Positions 18,726 through 28,328 are shown, counted from the stretch's first letter. The stretch is DNA of 64,000 nt from HGM04593 sp045646845 (GCA_045646845.1 JAZRLO010000001.1:174099-238098), one strand, 5' to 3'. A program made the numbers and translations. Notes: a model not told the origin generated them from the sequence alone.

Positions 18726-20717
18726 ATGTCAAACCAGAAAGTAACAATAGAGGAGGTTAAGGAAGACCTCAGGTATCTGCGCCTGTTGGCACGTGACTTT
18801 CCCACGGTGTCGAGCGTTTCGACGGAAATAATAAATCTTGAGGCCATACTGCAGCTGCCGAAACCCACGGAGCATTTCCTTGCCGACCTGCACGGTGAAC
18901 ACGAGGCTTTCCAGCATATCCTGCGCAATGCTTCGGGCAACATCAAACGCAAGGTGAACGAACTTTTCGGCGACACTCTCTCGGACGAGGAGAAAAAGGA
19001 TCTCTGCACCCTCATATACTACCCCGAAGAGAAACTTAAACTGGTGCGCCAGTCGGGGGTTGACCTTGAGGAATTCTATACTTGTTCGCTGAACCGCCTG
19101 TTGGTGGTGTGCCGTAACGTGTCGTCAAAATATACTCGCTCGAAAGTACGCAAGAGTCTGCCCGAAGAGTATGCGTACATCATCGAGGAGCTTATGCACG
19201 AGTCGAATGACTATCATAACAAGCAGGCATACTTCAGCGCGATTATCAGCACTATCATCGGCACAAAGCGTGCCGGCCACTTCATAACGGCGCTGTGCTA
19301 TCTTATCCAGCGTCTTATTATCGACCGTTTGCATATCCTTGGCGACATATTCGACCGTGGACCGGGTGCGCATCATATAATGGATGCCTTGTGCGAGTAT
19401 CATCATCTTGACATCACATGGGGTAACCACGATGTGCTTTGGATGGGTGCGGCTGCCGGCAATACCTGCTGTATAGCCAGCGTGTTGCGTCTCTCGCTCC
19501 GCGATGCCAATACCACGACGCTTGAGGACGGGTATGCTATAAACATGGTGCCGTTGGCTACATTCGCCATGGAGCAGTACGCCGACGACCCGTGCGAGAT
19601 TTATCAGCCGCGCGTTGACGAGGAGCGTACGAGCTTCACCGAAAAGGATGTGCGCCTGATTGCGCAGATGCACAAGGCCATTTCCGTAATAGAGTTCAAA
19701 CTGTCGGGGCAGATAGCGATGCAGCACCCCGAATGGGGCATGATGGACCGTTGTCTTATGGAGTTCATCGACAAGGAGCGCGGAGTGATAACCATTGAGG
19801 GCAAGGAGTATGAGATGAAGGACAAACTGTGGCCGACTCTTGACCCTGCCGACCCTTATGCCCTTACTCCCGAGGAGCAGGATGTCATAGAACGTCTGCG
19901 CCATTCGTTCATGCGCAGTGAGCGTCTGCAGAATCATGTGAACTGTCTGCTGATGCGCGGCGGCATGTATGTTGTGTACAACTCGAACCTGATGTTCCAT
20001 GCGGCAGTGCCCATAAACGAGGACGGCTCAATGCGCGAAGTTGTCTTTGACGGTGAGCCTGTAAAGGGAAAAGAACTGCTGAAGAAGGTTGAGCGCATGG
20101 CGCGTACTGCTTTCGACAACGATGTGGAACAGGAAGTGCGCAACCGTTACGCCGACTTCTTCTGGTATCTCTGGTGCGGCCCTGAATCTCCGTTGTTCGG
20201 TAAGGCAAGAATGGCTACGTTCGAGCGCTATCTGCTCGACGACAAGGAGGTGCAGAAGGAGCCGAAAGGGTGGTATTACATTCTACGCGACAATGCCGAT
20301 GTCTGCGACCGCATACTCGATGAATTCGGCGTGAAGGGCAACCACCGTCATATAATCAACGGTCACGTCCCGGTGCGAGTATTCAAGGGCGAAACTCCCA
20401 TAAAGGCCGACGGCAGGCTCATGGTCATCGACGGAGGCTTCTCCAAGATATACCATAACCGCACTGGTATTGCAGGATATACGCTCGTGTATCACAGCCG
20501 CGGTTTCGACCTTGTCCAGCTCACTCCGTTCACCTCGACCGAAGAGGCTGTACTCAACGGAACGGATATTGACGGTACGATAAATATTGTGGAGATTGTG
20601 GGCGAGCGCGAGAAGGTGCGCGACACGGACATGGGCCGTGGCATAATGGTGAAGATTGCCGACCTGCAGAGACTGCTTTACGCCTACCGCAAGGGTATAA
20701 TAAAGGAGCGGCCATAA
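18726..20717 (+). CDS. fbp: Fructose-1,6-bisphosphatase, class III
   Basis: Gluconeogenic phosphatase of the metallophosphoesterase type found in Firmicutes and Bacteroidota. The 663-aa length fits. Metal-site motifs are visible: DLHGEHEAF, GDIFDRGPG, WGNHDVLWMG and, near the C terminus, HIINGHVPV with an Asp/Gly-rich GRLMVIDGGF. The ATG at 18726 (MSNQKVTIEEV) is 54 bp from a consensus promoter; the longer frame from 18696 would start too close to it. A G/C hairpin-like segment (about 20720-20760) follows. Confidence 0.94.
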   Translation: MSNQKVTIEEVKEDLRYLRLLARDFPTVSSVSTEIINLEAILQLPKPTEHFLADLHGEHEAFQHILRNASGNIKRKVNELFGDTLSDEEKKDLCTLIYYPEEKLKLVRQSGVDLEEFYTCSLNRLLVVCRNVSSKYTRSKVRKSLPEEYAYIIEELMHESNDYHNKQAYFSAIISTIIGTKRAGHFITALCYLIQRLIIDRLHILGDIFDRGPGAHHIMDALCEYHHLDITWGNHDVLWMGAAAGNTCCIASVLRLSLRDANTTTLEDGYAINMVPLATFAMEQYADDPCEIYQPRVDEERTSFTEKDVRLIAQMHKAISVIEFKLSGQIAMQHPEWGMMDRCLMEFIDKERGVITIEGKEYEMKDKLWPTLDPADPYALTPEEQDVIERLRHSFMRSERLQNHVNCLLMRGGMYVVYNSNLMFHAAVPINEDGSMREVVFDGEPVKGKELLKKVERMARTAFDNDVEQEVRNRYADFFWYLWCGPESPLFGKARMATFERYLLDDKEVQKEPKGWYYILRDNADVCDRILDEFGVKGNHRHIINGHVPVRVFKGETPIKADGRLMVIDGGFSKIYHNRTGIAGYTLVYHSRGFDLVQLTPFTSTEEAVLNGTDIDGTINIVEIVGEREKVRDTDMGRGIMVKIADLQRLLYAYRKGIIKERP

Positions 20718-20808
20718 CAAAACCCGGACAGCGAAGGGTCTCTGTCTCTGCGTTTTGTCGTGATAACCTGAAACTGTTTTTTTGACAATAATAAAACCAA
20801 AACAAGAT

Positions 20809-21315
20809 ATGAAAGCTATTGTAAGTGTTATAATGGGAAGTACTTCCGATCTTCCTGTAATGAAGAAGGCTACGGACTTCCTCAATGAAATGAAAGTGCC
20901 TTTCGAGGTCAACGCATTGTCGGCTCACCGCACGCCCGAGGCTGTAGAGGCCTTCTCTAAAGGTGCCAAGGAGCGTGGAGTAAAGATAATAATCGCTGCG
21001 GCAGGAATGGCCGCACACCTTCCGGGTGTAATTGCTGCAAGCACGACCCTTCCCGTGATAGGAGTCCCCATAAATAGCACTCTCGACGGTATGGACGCCC
21101 TGCTTGCGATTGTCCAGATGCCTCCGGGAATTCCCGTTGCGACGGTAGGAGTGAATGCGTCGCTCAATGCGGCAATACTTGCAGTAGAGATGCTGTCGCT
21201 TGCCGATGAGGCTCTGGCGGCACGTCTTGCAGAGTACAAGGAGAATCTCAAAAAGAAGATAGAGAAGGCGAACGAGGACTTAAAGGAACTGCAATATGAG
21301 TACAAGACAAATTAA
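20809..21315 (+). CDS. purE: N5-carboxyaminoimidazole ribonucleotide mutase
   Basis: Purine pathway enzyme converting N5-CAIR to CAIR. The 168-aa class I PurE begins MKAIVSVIMGSTSDLPVMKKA, the classical SxSD phosphate loop, and continues with SAHRTPE, AAAGMAAHLPGVIAA and GVPINSTLDGMDALLAIVQMPPGIPVATV. The start at 20809 follows the family N terminus. Its 3' end overlaps ispG by 20 bp in another frame, so the two are translationally linked although their pathways are unrelated. Confidence 0.95.
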   Translation: MKAIVSVIMGSTSDLPVMKKATDFLNEMKVPFEVNALSAHRTPEAVEAFSKGAKERGVKIIIAAAGMAAHLPGVIAASTTLPVIGVPINSTLDGMDALLAIVQMPPGIPVATVGVNASLNAAILAVEMLSLADEALAARLAEYKENLKKKIEKANEDLKELQYEYKTN

Positions 21316-23029
21316 TGTTGACCTTTTCAACTATACTCGCCGCAATACCGTAGAGGTAAACGTGGGCGGTGTTACCATTGGCTGTACCAATCCAGTGCGC
21401 GTGCAGTCAATGACCAACACGAGTACTATGGATACGGACGGCAGTGTGGAGCAGGTTCTCCGCATTGTTGCGAAGGGTGGTGAACTTGTGCGCCTTACCA
21501 CTCAGGGCAACCGCGAGGCTGTCAACATGGGCAGCATCAAGGAACAGCTCAAGGCGCGCGGCTGTAATGTGCCTCTTGTGGCCGATGTCCACTTCAATGC
21601 CTCTGTGGCGGACACTGCAGCGCAGTACGCCGACAAGGTGCGTGTGAATCCCGGAAACTATGTCGATCCTGCACGCACGTTCAAACAGCTTGAATATACC
21701 GATGCTGAATATGCCGACGAACTGATGCGTTTGCGTGAACGTTTCGTGGCGTTCCTCAATATCTGCAAGGCCGAGGGCAGGGCTGTGCGTGTCGGTGTCA
21801 ACCATGGTTCGCTCAGCGACCGTATCATGAGCCGTTACGGTGATACTCCGTCCGGCGTGGTCGAATCATGTATGGAGTTCCTGCGCATCTGCCGTGACGA
21901 GGAGTTCAACAACGTGGTGGTTTCAATAAAGACAAGCAATACTTCGATGATGGTAACGACCGTGCGCCGTCTTGTGCGCGTGATGGCGGAAGAGGGTATT
22001 GCCTATCCGCTCCATCTTGGAGTTACCGAGGCCGGTGATGCCGAGGACGGACGCATAAAGAGTGCTGTTGGTATCGGCGCCCTTCTTGCCGACGGAATAG
22101 GCGATACTGTTCGCGTGTCGCTTGCCGAATCGCCCGAGAATGAGATTCCTGTTGCCAAGGAACTCGTAGAGTATGTGGCTCTGCGTAAGGATGCTCCTGC
22201 AATAGAGGGCGTTGCAACGGCCGGGTTCGATTATGAGGAACCTGTGCGCCGCGCGACATGCGCGTCCGGCATTGTGGGCGGCAGCAATGTGCCTGTGGTT
22301 GTCGGCGGTGAGGTTGAGGACAAGGCTATCGTTCCGGATTTTGTAGCGGACAAAGTCTCTGTCGTTGCTGTAGGTGATGCCAAGGATGCCGATTTTGTGG
22401 CAGTCACATACGATGAACTTACACCGGTAAATATTGAACGCATAAAGTTGCTGAAGAATATTGTGCTTGTAGCTTCGTCCTCTCACGTTAATGCAGTCGG
22501 CGAGCTGCGCGCTCTGGTTCATAGGCTGATGATAGAGGGTGTTGAGGCTCCTGTCATTGTCCGCCGTGTATATGACGAGGAGACTGTGGAGGCTCTCCGT
22601 ATAAAGGCTGCCGCCGACCTCGGCGTGCTGCTTATAGACGGTCTGGTTGACGGCCTGTGGCTCGAGAATCCTTCAAGCACTGCTGCCGAACTCAATTCTA
22701 TAATGTTCGGCATTCTGCAGGCAACGCGTGCAAGAATAAGCAAGACCGAATATATAGCCTGCCCGGGTTGCGGACGTACAATGTACGACCTTCAGGGAAC
22801 ACTTGCGCGTATAAAGGCTGCGACAGGTCACCTTAAAGGCTTGAAAATAGGTGTCATGGGGTGTATTGTCAACGGCCCGGGCGAGATGGCCGATGCCGAT
22901 TACGGATATGTGGGTGCCGCGCGCGGAAAGGTCTCCCTCTACCGCCGCAAAGAGTGCATAGAGAAGAACGTTCCTGAGGATGAGGCTATAGAACGTCTGT
23001 TGCAACTCATAGAGAATGACAGGAAATGA
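21296..23029 (+). CDS. ispG: 4-Hydroxy-3-methylbut-2-enyl diphosphate synthase, large form
   Basis: Iron-sulfur enzyme of the MEP pathway that reduces MEcPP to HMBPP. At 577 aa it is the long, three-domain form known in Bacteroidota, Chlamydiae and plants, with an extra domain between the N-terminal TIM barrel (VRVQSMTNTSTMDTDG) and the C-terminal reductase-like domain. The [4Fe-4S] ligands are in CPGCGRT (about residue 488) and GCIVNGPGE (about 522). It overlaps purE by 20 bp and ends with a G/C hairpin. dxs, the pathway's first enzyme, is 12 kb upstream. Confidence 0.95.
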   Translation: MSTRQINVDLFNYTRRNTVEVNVGGVTIGCTNPVRVQSMTNTSTMDTDGSVEQVLRIVAKGGELVRLTTQGNREAVNMGSIKEQLKARGCNVPLVADVHFNASVADTAAQYADKVRVNPGNYVDPARTFKQLEYTDAEYADELMRLRERFVAFLNICKAEGRAVRVGVNHGSLSDRIMSRYGDTPSGVVESCMEFLRICRDEEFNNVVVSIKTSNTSMMVTTVRRLVRVMAEEGIAYPLHLGVTEAGDAEDGRIKSAVGIGALLADGIGDTVRVSLAESPENEIPVAKELVEYVALRKDAPAIEGVATAGFDYEEPVRRATCASGIVGGSNVPVVVGGEVEDKAIVPDFVADKVSVVAVGDAKDADFVAVTYDELTPVNIERIKLLKNIVLVASSSHVNAVGELRALVHRLMIEGVEAPVIVRRVYDEETVEALRIKAAADLGVLLIDGLVDGLWLENPSSTAAELNSIMFGILQATRARISKTEYIACPGCGRTMYDLQGTLARIKAATGHLKGLKIGVMGCIVNGPGEMADADYGYVGAARGKVSLYRRKECIEKNVPEDEAIERLLQLIENDRK

Positions 23030-23044
23030 ACCATAAGAGATATC

Positions 23045-23067
23045 GGGCTGGCCAATGCGGCCGGCCC
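23045..23067. terminator. Hairpin between ispG and the convergent sigma factor gene
   Basis: GGGCTGGCC / GGCCGGCCC stem (one T-G wobble) with a 5-nt loop, followed by an A/T-rich but interrupted tract. Confidence 0.6.
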
Positions 23068-23073
23068 AATATT

Positions 23074-23577
23074 TTATCTGTAGTCCTTGAGTAGTCTCTG
23101 CAATTGCTGCCTGGTGAAGAATATGCGGCTTTTTACCGTCCCTAACGGCAGTCCCAGCCTATCAGCTATTTCACGGTATTTGAATCCCGATATGTGCATC
23201 AGGAACGGTATGCGGTAGTCGCGCGGAAGAGTGTGTACGACACGGTATATCTCTTTGCTGTCGTAGTTGTTCTCGGTCGCGTAGTTCTCGAACTCGCGTG
23301 GCTGGTTTATGTGGAACATATTGTCGGTGTGGTCAACAAAGGTCTGGTCACGTACCTCCTTGCGGTAATTATTGATGAATATGTTGCGCATTATGGTATA
23401 TACCCACCCTTTGAAGTTTGTGTCAGGGGTGTATTTGTCCATGTTGCCCAAAGCTTTCAATGAGGTCTCCTGCAACAAATCATTCGCCTCTTCCTTGTCT
23501 GCCGTGAGCTTGTATGCGAAGCGTTGAAGCTCCGACTGTATCTCAAGCAGATCTCTCCTAAATTTTGCAGTATCCAC
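23074..23577 (-). CDS. RNA polymerase ECF-type sigma factor
   Basis: A 167-aa sigma factor with region 2 (ELQRFAYKLTADKEEANDLLQETSLKAL then FKGWVYTIMRNIFINNYRK) and region 4 HTH (LPRDYRIPFLMHISGFKYREIADRLGLPLGTVKSRIFFTRQQL). No anti-sigma gene is adjacent, so control of its activity is not visible here. It is transcribed toward ispG. Confidence 0.9.
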   Translation of the reverse strand: MDTAKFRRDLLEIQSELQRFAYKLTADKEEANDLLQETSLKALGNMDKYTPDTNFKGWVYTIMRNIFINNYRKEVRDQTFVDHTDNMFHINQPREFENYATENNYDSKEIYRVVHTLPRDYRIPFLMHISGFKYREIADRLGLPLGTVKSRIFFTRQQLQRLLKDYR

Positions 23578-23703
23578 TTCTGTTCGAGTTTTGTTCTTTC
23601 CCGGAACTTCCGGGCATGATTATATAACAAGCGGCGTTTTTTTTTGTTTGCCGTTGCTGTGAAAAAGTGGAAATTACCGGACTTTGGGGTTAAAACAGCA
23701 CGA

Positions 23704-23736
23704 ACGAGGGCAACCCTGTTTGGGTCGCCCTCGTGT
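23704..23736 (-). terminator. Probable terminator after thrA
   Basis: ACGAGGGCAACCC / GGGTCGCCCTCGT stem with one mismatch and a 5-nt loop, 24 bp beyond the thrA stop. The T-tract is weak. Confidence 0.55.
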
Positions 23737-23759
23737 GTCCTTTATTTGTCCCGGCAGTG

Positions 23760-26198
23760 TCAAATGTTTGCAATGCGCATGATGTCGGCGAACACGCCTG
23801 CAGCAGTTACGCCTGCACCTGCACCGTATCCCTGTATGAGCATGGGGTACTCCTTGTAGCGTTCCGTAGTGAGCAGAATGATGTTGTTGCTGCCTTCGAG
23901 GTGGTAGAATGGGTGACGTTCATTCACCTTGCAGAGCGATACGCTTCCCTTGCCGTTCTCGTATTTGGCGATGAAACGCCAATGCTTCTTCTCGGCAACA
24001 AGCTGTCTGCGCTCGCTTTCGAACTGCGCATCGAGCTGCGGGAGTTTTGCCCAGAAATTCTCCAGGCTGCCGTCGAACAGCTCCTGCGGTATGAACAGGT
24101 TCGCCTCTACATCGCTCTGCTCAATTGCATAGCCGGCTTCGCGTGCAAGAATGACGAGCTTTCTTATTACATCCTTTCCGCTTAGGTCAATGCGCGGGTC
24201 GGGTTCGCTGTAGCCCTTCTCCTGTGCAAGGCGTACAGCTTCGCTCAATGGTATGTCGCTGCCCAGAACGTTGAATATGAAGTTCAGCGTTCCGCTTAGC
24301 ACGGCTTCTATCTTTAGAATCTTGTCACCGCTGTTTATAAGGTCGTTGATTGTGTTTATGATAGGCAGGCCGGCACCAACGTTCGTCTCGAACAGGAACT
24401 TTATGTTGCGCTGGCGTGCGATGTGCTTCAGTTCGCAATATGTGGAGTAGTCGCCCGATGCGGCTATCTTGTTTGCCGCCACTACACTTATGTTGCGCGA
24501 CAGCAGGTCTCCATATATCGATGCGACCTCGCTGTTGGCTGTGCAATCGACGAATACCGAATTGAAGATATTCATCTTTATTATCTCATCGCGCAGGTTT
24601 GTTATATTGCTTTCTTTGCTCTCCATGAGTGCGGCGCGGTAGCCTGCGAGGTCGAGTCCTTCGCGGTCGAATATGGCGTGGCGGCTGTTGGCTATGCCCA
24701 CGACGTTGAGCTTCAGCGAATGTTCTCTCTTCAGGTTCTCCTGCTGCGAAGCAATCTGCTCTATGAGGCTGCTGCCTACTGTTCCTATTCCGCAGATGAA
24801 GAGGTTCAGAACCTTGTATTCCGAAAGGAAGAACGAGTCGTGAATAACGTTGAGTGTCTTGCGCAGAAGGTCAGCTTCAATTACGAACGAAATGTTTGTC
24901 TCCTGGCCTCCCTGTGCACATGCTATCACGTTTATACCGTTGCGGCCGAGTGTCTGGAACAGTTTTCCTATGATGCCGGCGTTGTGGCGCATGTTCTCGC
25001 CCACAATGGCAACGGTGGAGAGGTCGCCTGTAGCGCGCACATTCTCCATGAGTCCCATAGAAATCTCCTTCTCGAACTCCTTGTTCAGTACTTCGCAGGC
25101 TTTTGCCGAGTCAGCATGGCGAAGACCGAGCGACGTGCTGTTCTCCGATGACGCCTGAGCTACAAGGAATACGCTGATATCGGCATTGGCAAGAGCGCGG
25201 AAAATGCGGTGGTTGACACCCACCACACCTACCATACCGAGTCCTTGCACTGTGAGCAGGTCGGTGTCGTTGATGCTCGAAATTCCTTTGATCAGTCTTC
25301 CCTCGTCCTCGCTGTGTGCGTCAATTACAGTGCACTCGCCTTCGGGGTTGAAGGTGTTTTTTATCTTTATGGGAATGTTTGCCTTGAATACCGGGTATAT
25401 TGTAGGCGGATAGACCACCTTCGCGCCGAAGTTACAGAGCTCAGTAGCCTCTACGTAGCTCAAATGTCTGATGGTGTATGCGTTGTTTATCACGCGCGGG
25501 TCAGCCGTCATGAAACCGTCAACATCGGTCCATATCTCCAGGCTGTCGGCATTGAGCGTAGCCGCAAGTATGGCGGCCGTGTAGTCGCTTCCGCCACGTC
25601 CGAGGTTGGTTATCTCCTCGCTCTCCTTGTCCTGAGCAATGAATCCCGGTACAACAATCACGCGTTCGCGGCTGTTGTCGAAATGTTCGTGTATGAGCCT
25701 GTCGGTGACCTCTCCTGCGAGAATGTATTTCTTGTGCTTTGTCTCAGTCTTTATGAAGCTGCGCGCGTTGTAGCGTACTGCGCCCTCGATGAGAGATGCC
25801 ACGATGCGGCTCGAAATCCTTTCGCCGTAGCTGACTATTGTCGCTTCGCTCTTCGGGGTGAGGTTGTTGATAAGGGCAAGTCCCTTGTAGATGTTGTTCA
25901 GCTCGTTAAGCAGCATGTCAACCTCCTGCAACAGGACAGTGCGTTTGCCGTCGCACGGGATTATGGCGTTTATCAGTTCGTGGTGGCGTGTCACAATCTC
26001 CTGGAACTCCTTGTTGAACGCACTGTCGCCGTCAACGGCCATCTTGGCTGTCTTTATGAGTTTGTCGGTGACTCCTCCGAGTGCCGATACCACTACAATT
26101 ACATTGTCCTCCTTGGCTGCTGCCTCGACAATGCTTTTCAAGTTCAATATGCTGTTTACGGAACCTACTGATGTTCCGCCGAATTTCATTACTTTCAT
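23760..26198 (-). CDS. thrA: Bifunctional aspartokinase / homoserine dehydrogenase
   Basis: Catalyses the first and third steps of the aspartate pathway to threonine and methionine. The 812-aa protein starts MKVMKFGGTSVGSV (aspartokinase motif). ACT-type regulatory repeats lie in the middle (LTVQGLGMVGVVGV; VAIVGENMRHNAGIIGKLF), followed by homoserine dehydrogenase from about residue 465 with the NAD(P) loop FICGIGTVGSSLIEQI and the catalytic region VLSGTLNFIF...GYSEPDPRIDLSGKDV. I set the start at 26198; the upstream in-frame ATG lies beyond the promoter. Feedback inhibition by threonine is expected from the family. No leader-peptide attenuator is seen. Confidence 0.95.
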   Translation of the reverse strand: MKVMKFGGTSVGSVNSILNLKSIVEAAAKEDNVIVVVSALGGVTDKLIKTAKMAVDGDSAFNKEFQEIVTRHHELINAIIPCDGKRTVLLQEVDMLLNELNNIYKGLALINNLTPKSEATIVSYGERISSRIVASLIEGAVRYNARSFIKTETKHKKYILAGEVTDRLIHEHFDNSRERVIVVPGFIAQDKESEEITNLGRGGSDYTAAILAATLNADSLEIWTDVDGFMTADPRVINNAYTIRHLSYVEATELCNFGAKVVYPPTIYPVFKANIPIKIKNTFNPEGECTVIDAHSEDEGRLIKGISSINDTDLLTVQGLGMVGVVGVNHRIFRALANADISVFLVAQASSENSTSLGLRHADSAKACEVLNKEFEKEISMGLMENVRATGDLSTVAIVGENMRHNAGIIGKLFQTLGRNGINVIACAQGGQETNISFVIEADLLRKTLNVIHDSFFLSEYKVLNLFICGIGTVGSSLIEQIASQQENLKREHSLKLNVVGIANSRHAIFDREGLDLAGYRAALMESKESNITNLRDEIIKMNIFNSVFVDCTANSEVASIYGDLLSRNISVVAANKIAASGDYSTYCELKHIARQRNIKFLFETNVGAGLPIINTINDLINSGDKILKIEAVLSGTLNFIFNVLGSDIPLSEAVRLAQEKGYSEPDPRIDLSGKDVIRKLVILAREAGYAIEQSDVEANLFIPQELFDGSLENFWAKLPQLDAQFESERRQLVAEKKHWRFIAKYENGKGSVSLCKVNERHPFYHLEGSNNIILLTTERYKEYPMLIQGYGAGAGVTAAGVFADIMRIANI

Positions 26199-26248
26199 TT
26201 GCTGTTGTTCAGTTTTGGCAGGTTTCGCTCTACCTATTGCACAAGGCG

Positions 26249-26280
26249 CAAATTTACAGTATTTATATAAAAAGAGCAAC
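26249..26280 (-). promoter_or_regulatory. Promoter of thrA
   Basis: On the minus strand, TAAATTTG (26256-26249) is an exact -7 match, with GTTG 20 bp upstream (26280-26277) as -33. The -33 box lies inside the hairpin of the upstream gene's terminator. Confidence 0.6.
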
Positions 26281-26298
26281 ATTTTTCAGTTGCTCTTT
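26272..26298 (-). terminator. Terminator of the 26331-27311 gene
   Basis: A perfect 10-bp stem (AAAGAGCAAC / GTTGCTCTTT) with an 8-nt loop. On the minus strand it is followed by a T-rich stretch, about 33 bp after the stop codon. Confidence 0.75.
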
Positions 26299-26330
26299 AG
26301 TGTTGCGGTAGTTAAATGATGTTGAACGGC

Positions 26331-27311
26331 TCATGCAATCTCCGGCATTTCCACAAGCGCACTGTCTATTGGTATGCTGTGTGCCTTGGCTCTTCCGTGT
26401 GACGGAATGTAGTTGCGTGCGATGGAGTAGTTGAGTTTGCTCATGAAACAGTGTCTTATGATGGAAAGTGTCTTGTGCAGGATATTGTCCGTAGGGTCGT
26501 TGATTGCCTTGAACATACGGTTCACTACGGTTTGGTTCCTGCGTCCCGAAACTGTGCAGTATATGCTCCTGAACTCATTTTCGTAATCCTGCATCTCTTT
26601 CAGGATTATGCCTTCGGGGTGGTGCAGGAACAGTATGTAGAGTGCCTTGGGCAAGGGCTCCAGCTTTATGTTTATCTGTGGGTATAACGGCAGGTGGATG
26701 TTGAACTTGCTGTCGAACCTTATGGGGCTTATGATATTCTCATCCGCTTCACAGATGCTGTCTGCCAGCAGGTCGTCCCCCAGGTATCTGCTCTCTTCGT
26801 GCAGTGCGGTCTCCTCCTCGGGGAACCTGTATCTGTTCCCTCTCTCTCCGGTTGCATTGTTGCTCCGTGATATCTGGTTGTGGACAACGGCATCAAGAAA
26901 CCGGTAAAGCACTGTGGCGTAGCTGTCGCTGCCCCCGAAATCCTCTTCGCTGATTATCCCGGTGCTGCAGTTGCCCTCTCCGTCAAATTCCGTTCCGCAT
27001 ATGTAGAGCAGGCGGCTGCGGTTGTTTCTGTACTTCTCTTTCAATAGCTTTGCCTCTTTTTCGAGTTCCTCCTTGCTACATGCCGGCTTCTGCCGCAGAA
27101 TGAGGCTTTTCAGTGAGCGCGACCCGAACATGGTGGGGGAGATTATGTTGAATGCCGCTATGGCAGCACCTCTTTGTCTCAGGTACCTGTCGATGCTGTT
27201 TATCTGTCCGCGTAAATAGCGGTTCAGGCTCTTGTCTTTTCTACCTTCTATCAGGTATAAAGAGGTGCCTGCTCCTGTGTATATGCTGGATGTTTCACTG
27301 TACCGTCTCAT
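26331..27311 (-). CDS. Bacteroidota-type hypothetical cytoplasmic protein
   Basis: A 326-aa soluble protein with no signal peptide or membrane segment. The middle contains PLPKALYILFLHHPEGIILKEMQDYENEF...SGRRNQTVVNRMFKAINDPTDN, a block of the kind recurring in Bacteroidota hypothetical proteins. The C-terminal region (HTLSIIRHCFMSKLNYSIARNYIPSHGRAKAHSIPI) is basic. I cannot assign a function. The gene is alone between divergent menA and thrA, with its own terminator. Confidence 0.75.
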   Translation of the reverse strand: MRRYSETSSIYTGAGTSLYLIEGRKDKSLNRYLRGQINSIDRYLRQRGAAIAAFNIISPTMFGSRSLKSLILRQKPACSKEELEKEAKLLKEKYRNNRSRLLYICGTEFDGEGNCSTGIISEEDFGGSDSYATVLYRFLDAVVHNQISRSNNATGERGNRYRFPEEETALHEESRYLGDDLLADSICEADENIISPIRFDSKFNIHLPLYPQINIKLEPLPKALYILFLHHPEGIILKEMQDYENEFRSIYCTVSGRRNQTVVNRMFKAINDPTDNILHKTLSIIRHCFMSKLNYSIARNYIPSHGRAKAHSIPIDSALVEMPEIA

Positions 27312-27386
27312 CTTCTATAGTGAATTTTCTTAGGTGAGGTGAGCGAATTTATGAATAATTGTTGGAATAAAAAAGCAGATAATGGT

Positions 27387-27394
27387 TATCTTTG
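27387..27394 (+). promoter_or_regulatory. Probable -7 element for menA-CPBP
   Basis: TATCTTTG is an exact match to TAnnTTTG, with GTTG at 27361-27364 (22 bp upstream) as a possible -33. It lies 38 bp before the ATG at 27432 and inside the longer frame that opens at 27339, which supports the 27432 start. Confidence 0.55.
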
Positions 27395-27431
27395 TCCTTT
27401 CGGAATAATAACGGTATTTATTGATATATTT

Positions 27432-28328
27432 ATGGAGAATAGAAAACATTCGTTCAAGGAGTGGCTCATTGCTACTCGCCCGTGGTCTTTTCCGGCATCA
27501 TCGATGCCGGTGTTGGTGACATTGGCCTACCTTAACTGGTGTGGCTACGCCGTTGACTGGTTGGCTGGTGTTTGGGCACTGCTGAACATTGTGATATTTC
27601 ACGCGGCGGCGAACACATGGAGTGACTATTTCGACTACAAGCGTGGCGTTGACCGCGAGGATGCCATTGGTGGCATGTCTATTGTGAGTGGTGAGTTCCA
27701 GCCTGTTGAGATTAAGAGACTTGCTGCCTGTCTGCTCTCTGTTGCTATTGCGGTTGGCGTTAACCTGATGTTCTACGCGGGCTTGCCGGTGCTTTACTTT
27801 GGCCTTGCGGGCTGTGTGCTCATTCTGTTCTATCCCTGGCTCAAGTATCACGCTTTTGGCGACTTGGACATATTCCTCACATACTCGGTGTTGCCAATTC
27901 TTGGTACATCGTTCGTGGCGACAGGCTATATGCACAAGGAGGTGTTGTGGCTTATGTTGCCCATTGGTCTCATTACCGTTGGTATTCTGCACGTGAACAA
28001 TGCACGCGATATTGAGCAGGACAGCCGTGCGGGAATAAAGACTTTTGCAATGCTCATTGGCAAGCGTGCGTCGGTTGTGTTCTACATTGCCGAGCTTATG
28101 TTGCCTTTCGTGGCCATTCTTGTTGCTGCCATCTGCGGTGCTATGCCTTGGTGGTCGCTGGCAGTTGTGGTGGCATTGAAACCGGCAATAGACAATTGCC
28201 GTGCGATGCTGAAACTCCCCACCGAGGGTATGAAGGCGCTCATTGGTGTTGATGAAAAGACTGCGCAACTGCAGTTGGTGTTCAGCCTGTTGCTCTCTGT
28301 CTCACTATTTGTTGCAGCAATGTTATGA
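27432..28328 (+). CDS. menA: 1,4-Dihydroxy-2-naphthoate polyprenyltransferase
   Basis: Integral membrane UbiA-family enzyme that attaches the prenyl chain in menaquinone synthesis. The 298-aa protein begins MENRKHSFKEWLIATRPWSFPASSMPV (conserved RPWS). It has the prenyl-diphosphate Asp motif NTWSDYFDYKRGVDREDA and the second motif HVNNARDIEQDSRAGIKT, with about eight hydrophobic segments. Its stop overlaps the CPBP start (ATGA). Confidence 0.93.
   Translation: MENRKHSFKEWLIATRPWSFPASSMPVLVTLAYLNWCGYAVDWLAGVWALLNIVIFHAAANTWSDYFDYKRGVDREDAIGGMSIVSGEFQPVEIKRLAACLLSVAIAVGVNLMFYAGLPVLYFGLAGCVLILFYPWLKYHAFGDLDIFLTYSVLPILGTSFVATGYMHKEVLWLMLPIGLITVGILHVNNARDIEQDSRAGIKTFAMLIGKRASVVFYIAELMLPFVAILVAAICGAMPWWSLAVVVALKPAIDNCRAMLKLPTEGMKALIGVDEKTAQLQLVFSLLLSVSLFVAAML

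Noticed and set aside
20718..20808. Purine riboswitch before purE
   Set aside because: No aptamer core seen; only a partial hairpin after fbp.
25209..26171. 320-codon ORF antisense to thrA
   Set aside because: Contained in the aspartokinase coding region and without a domain of its own.
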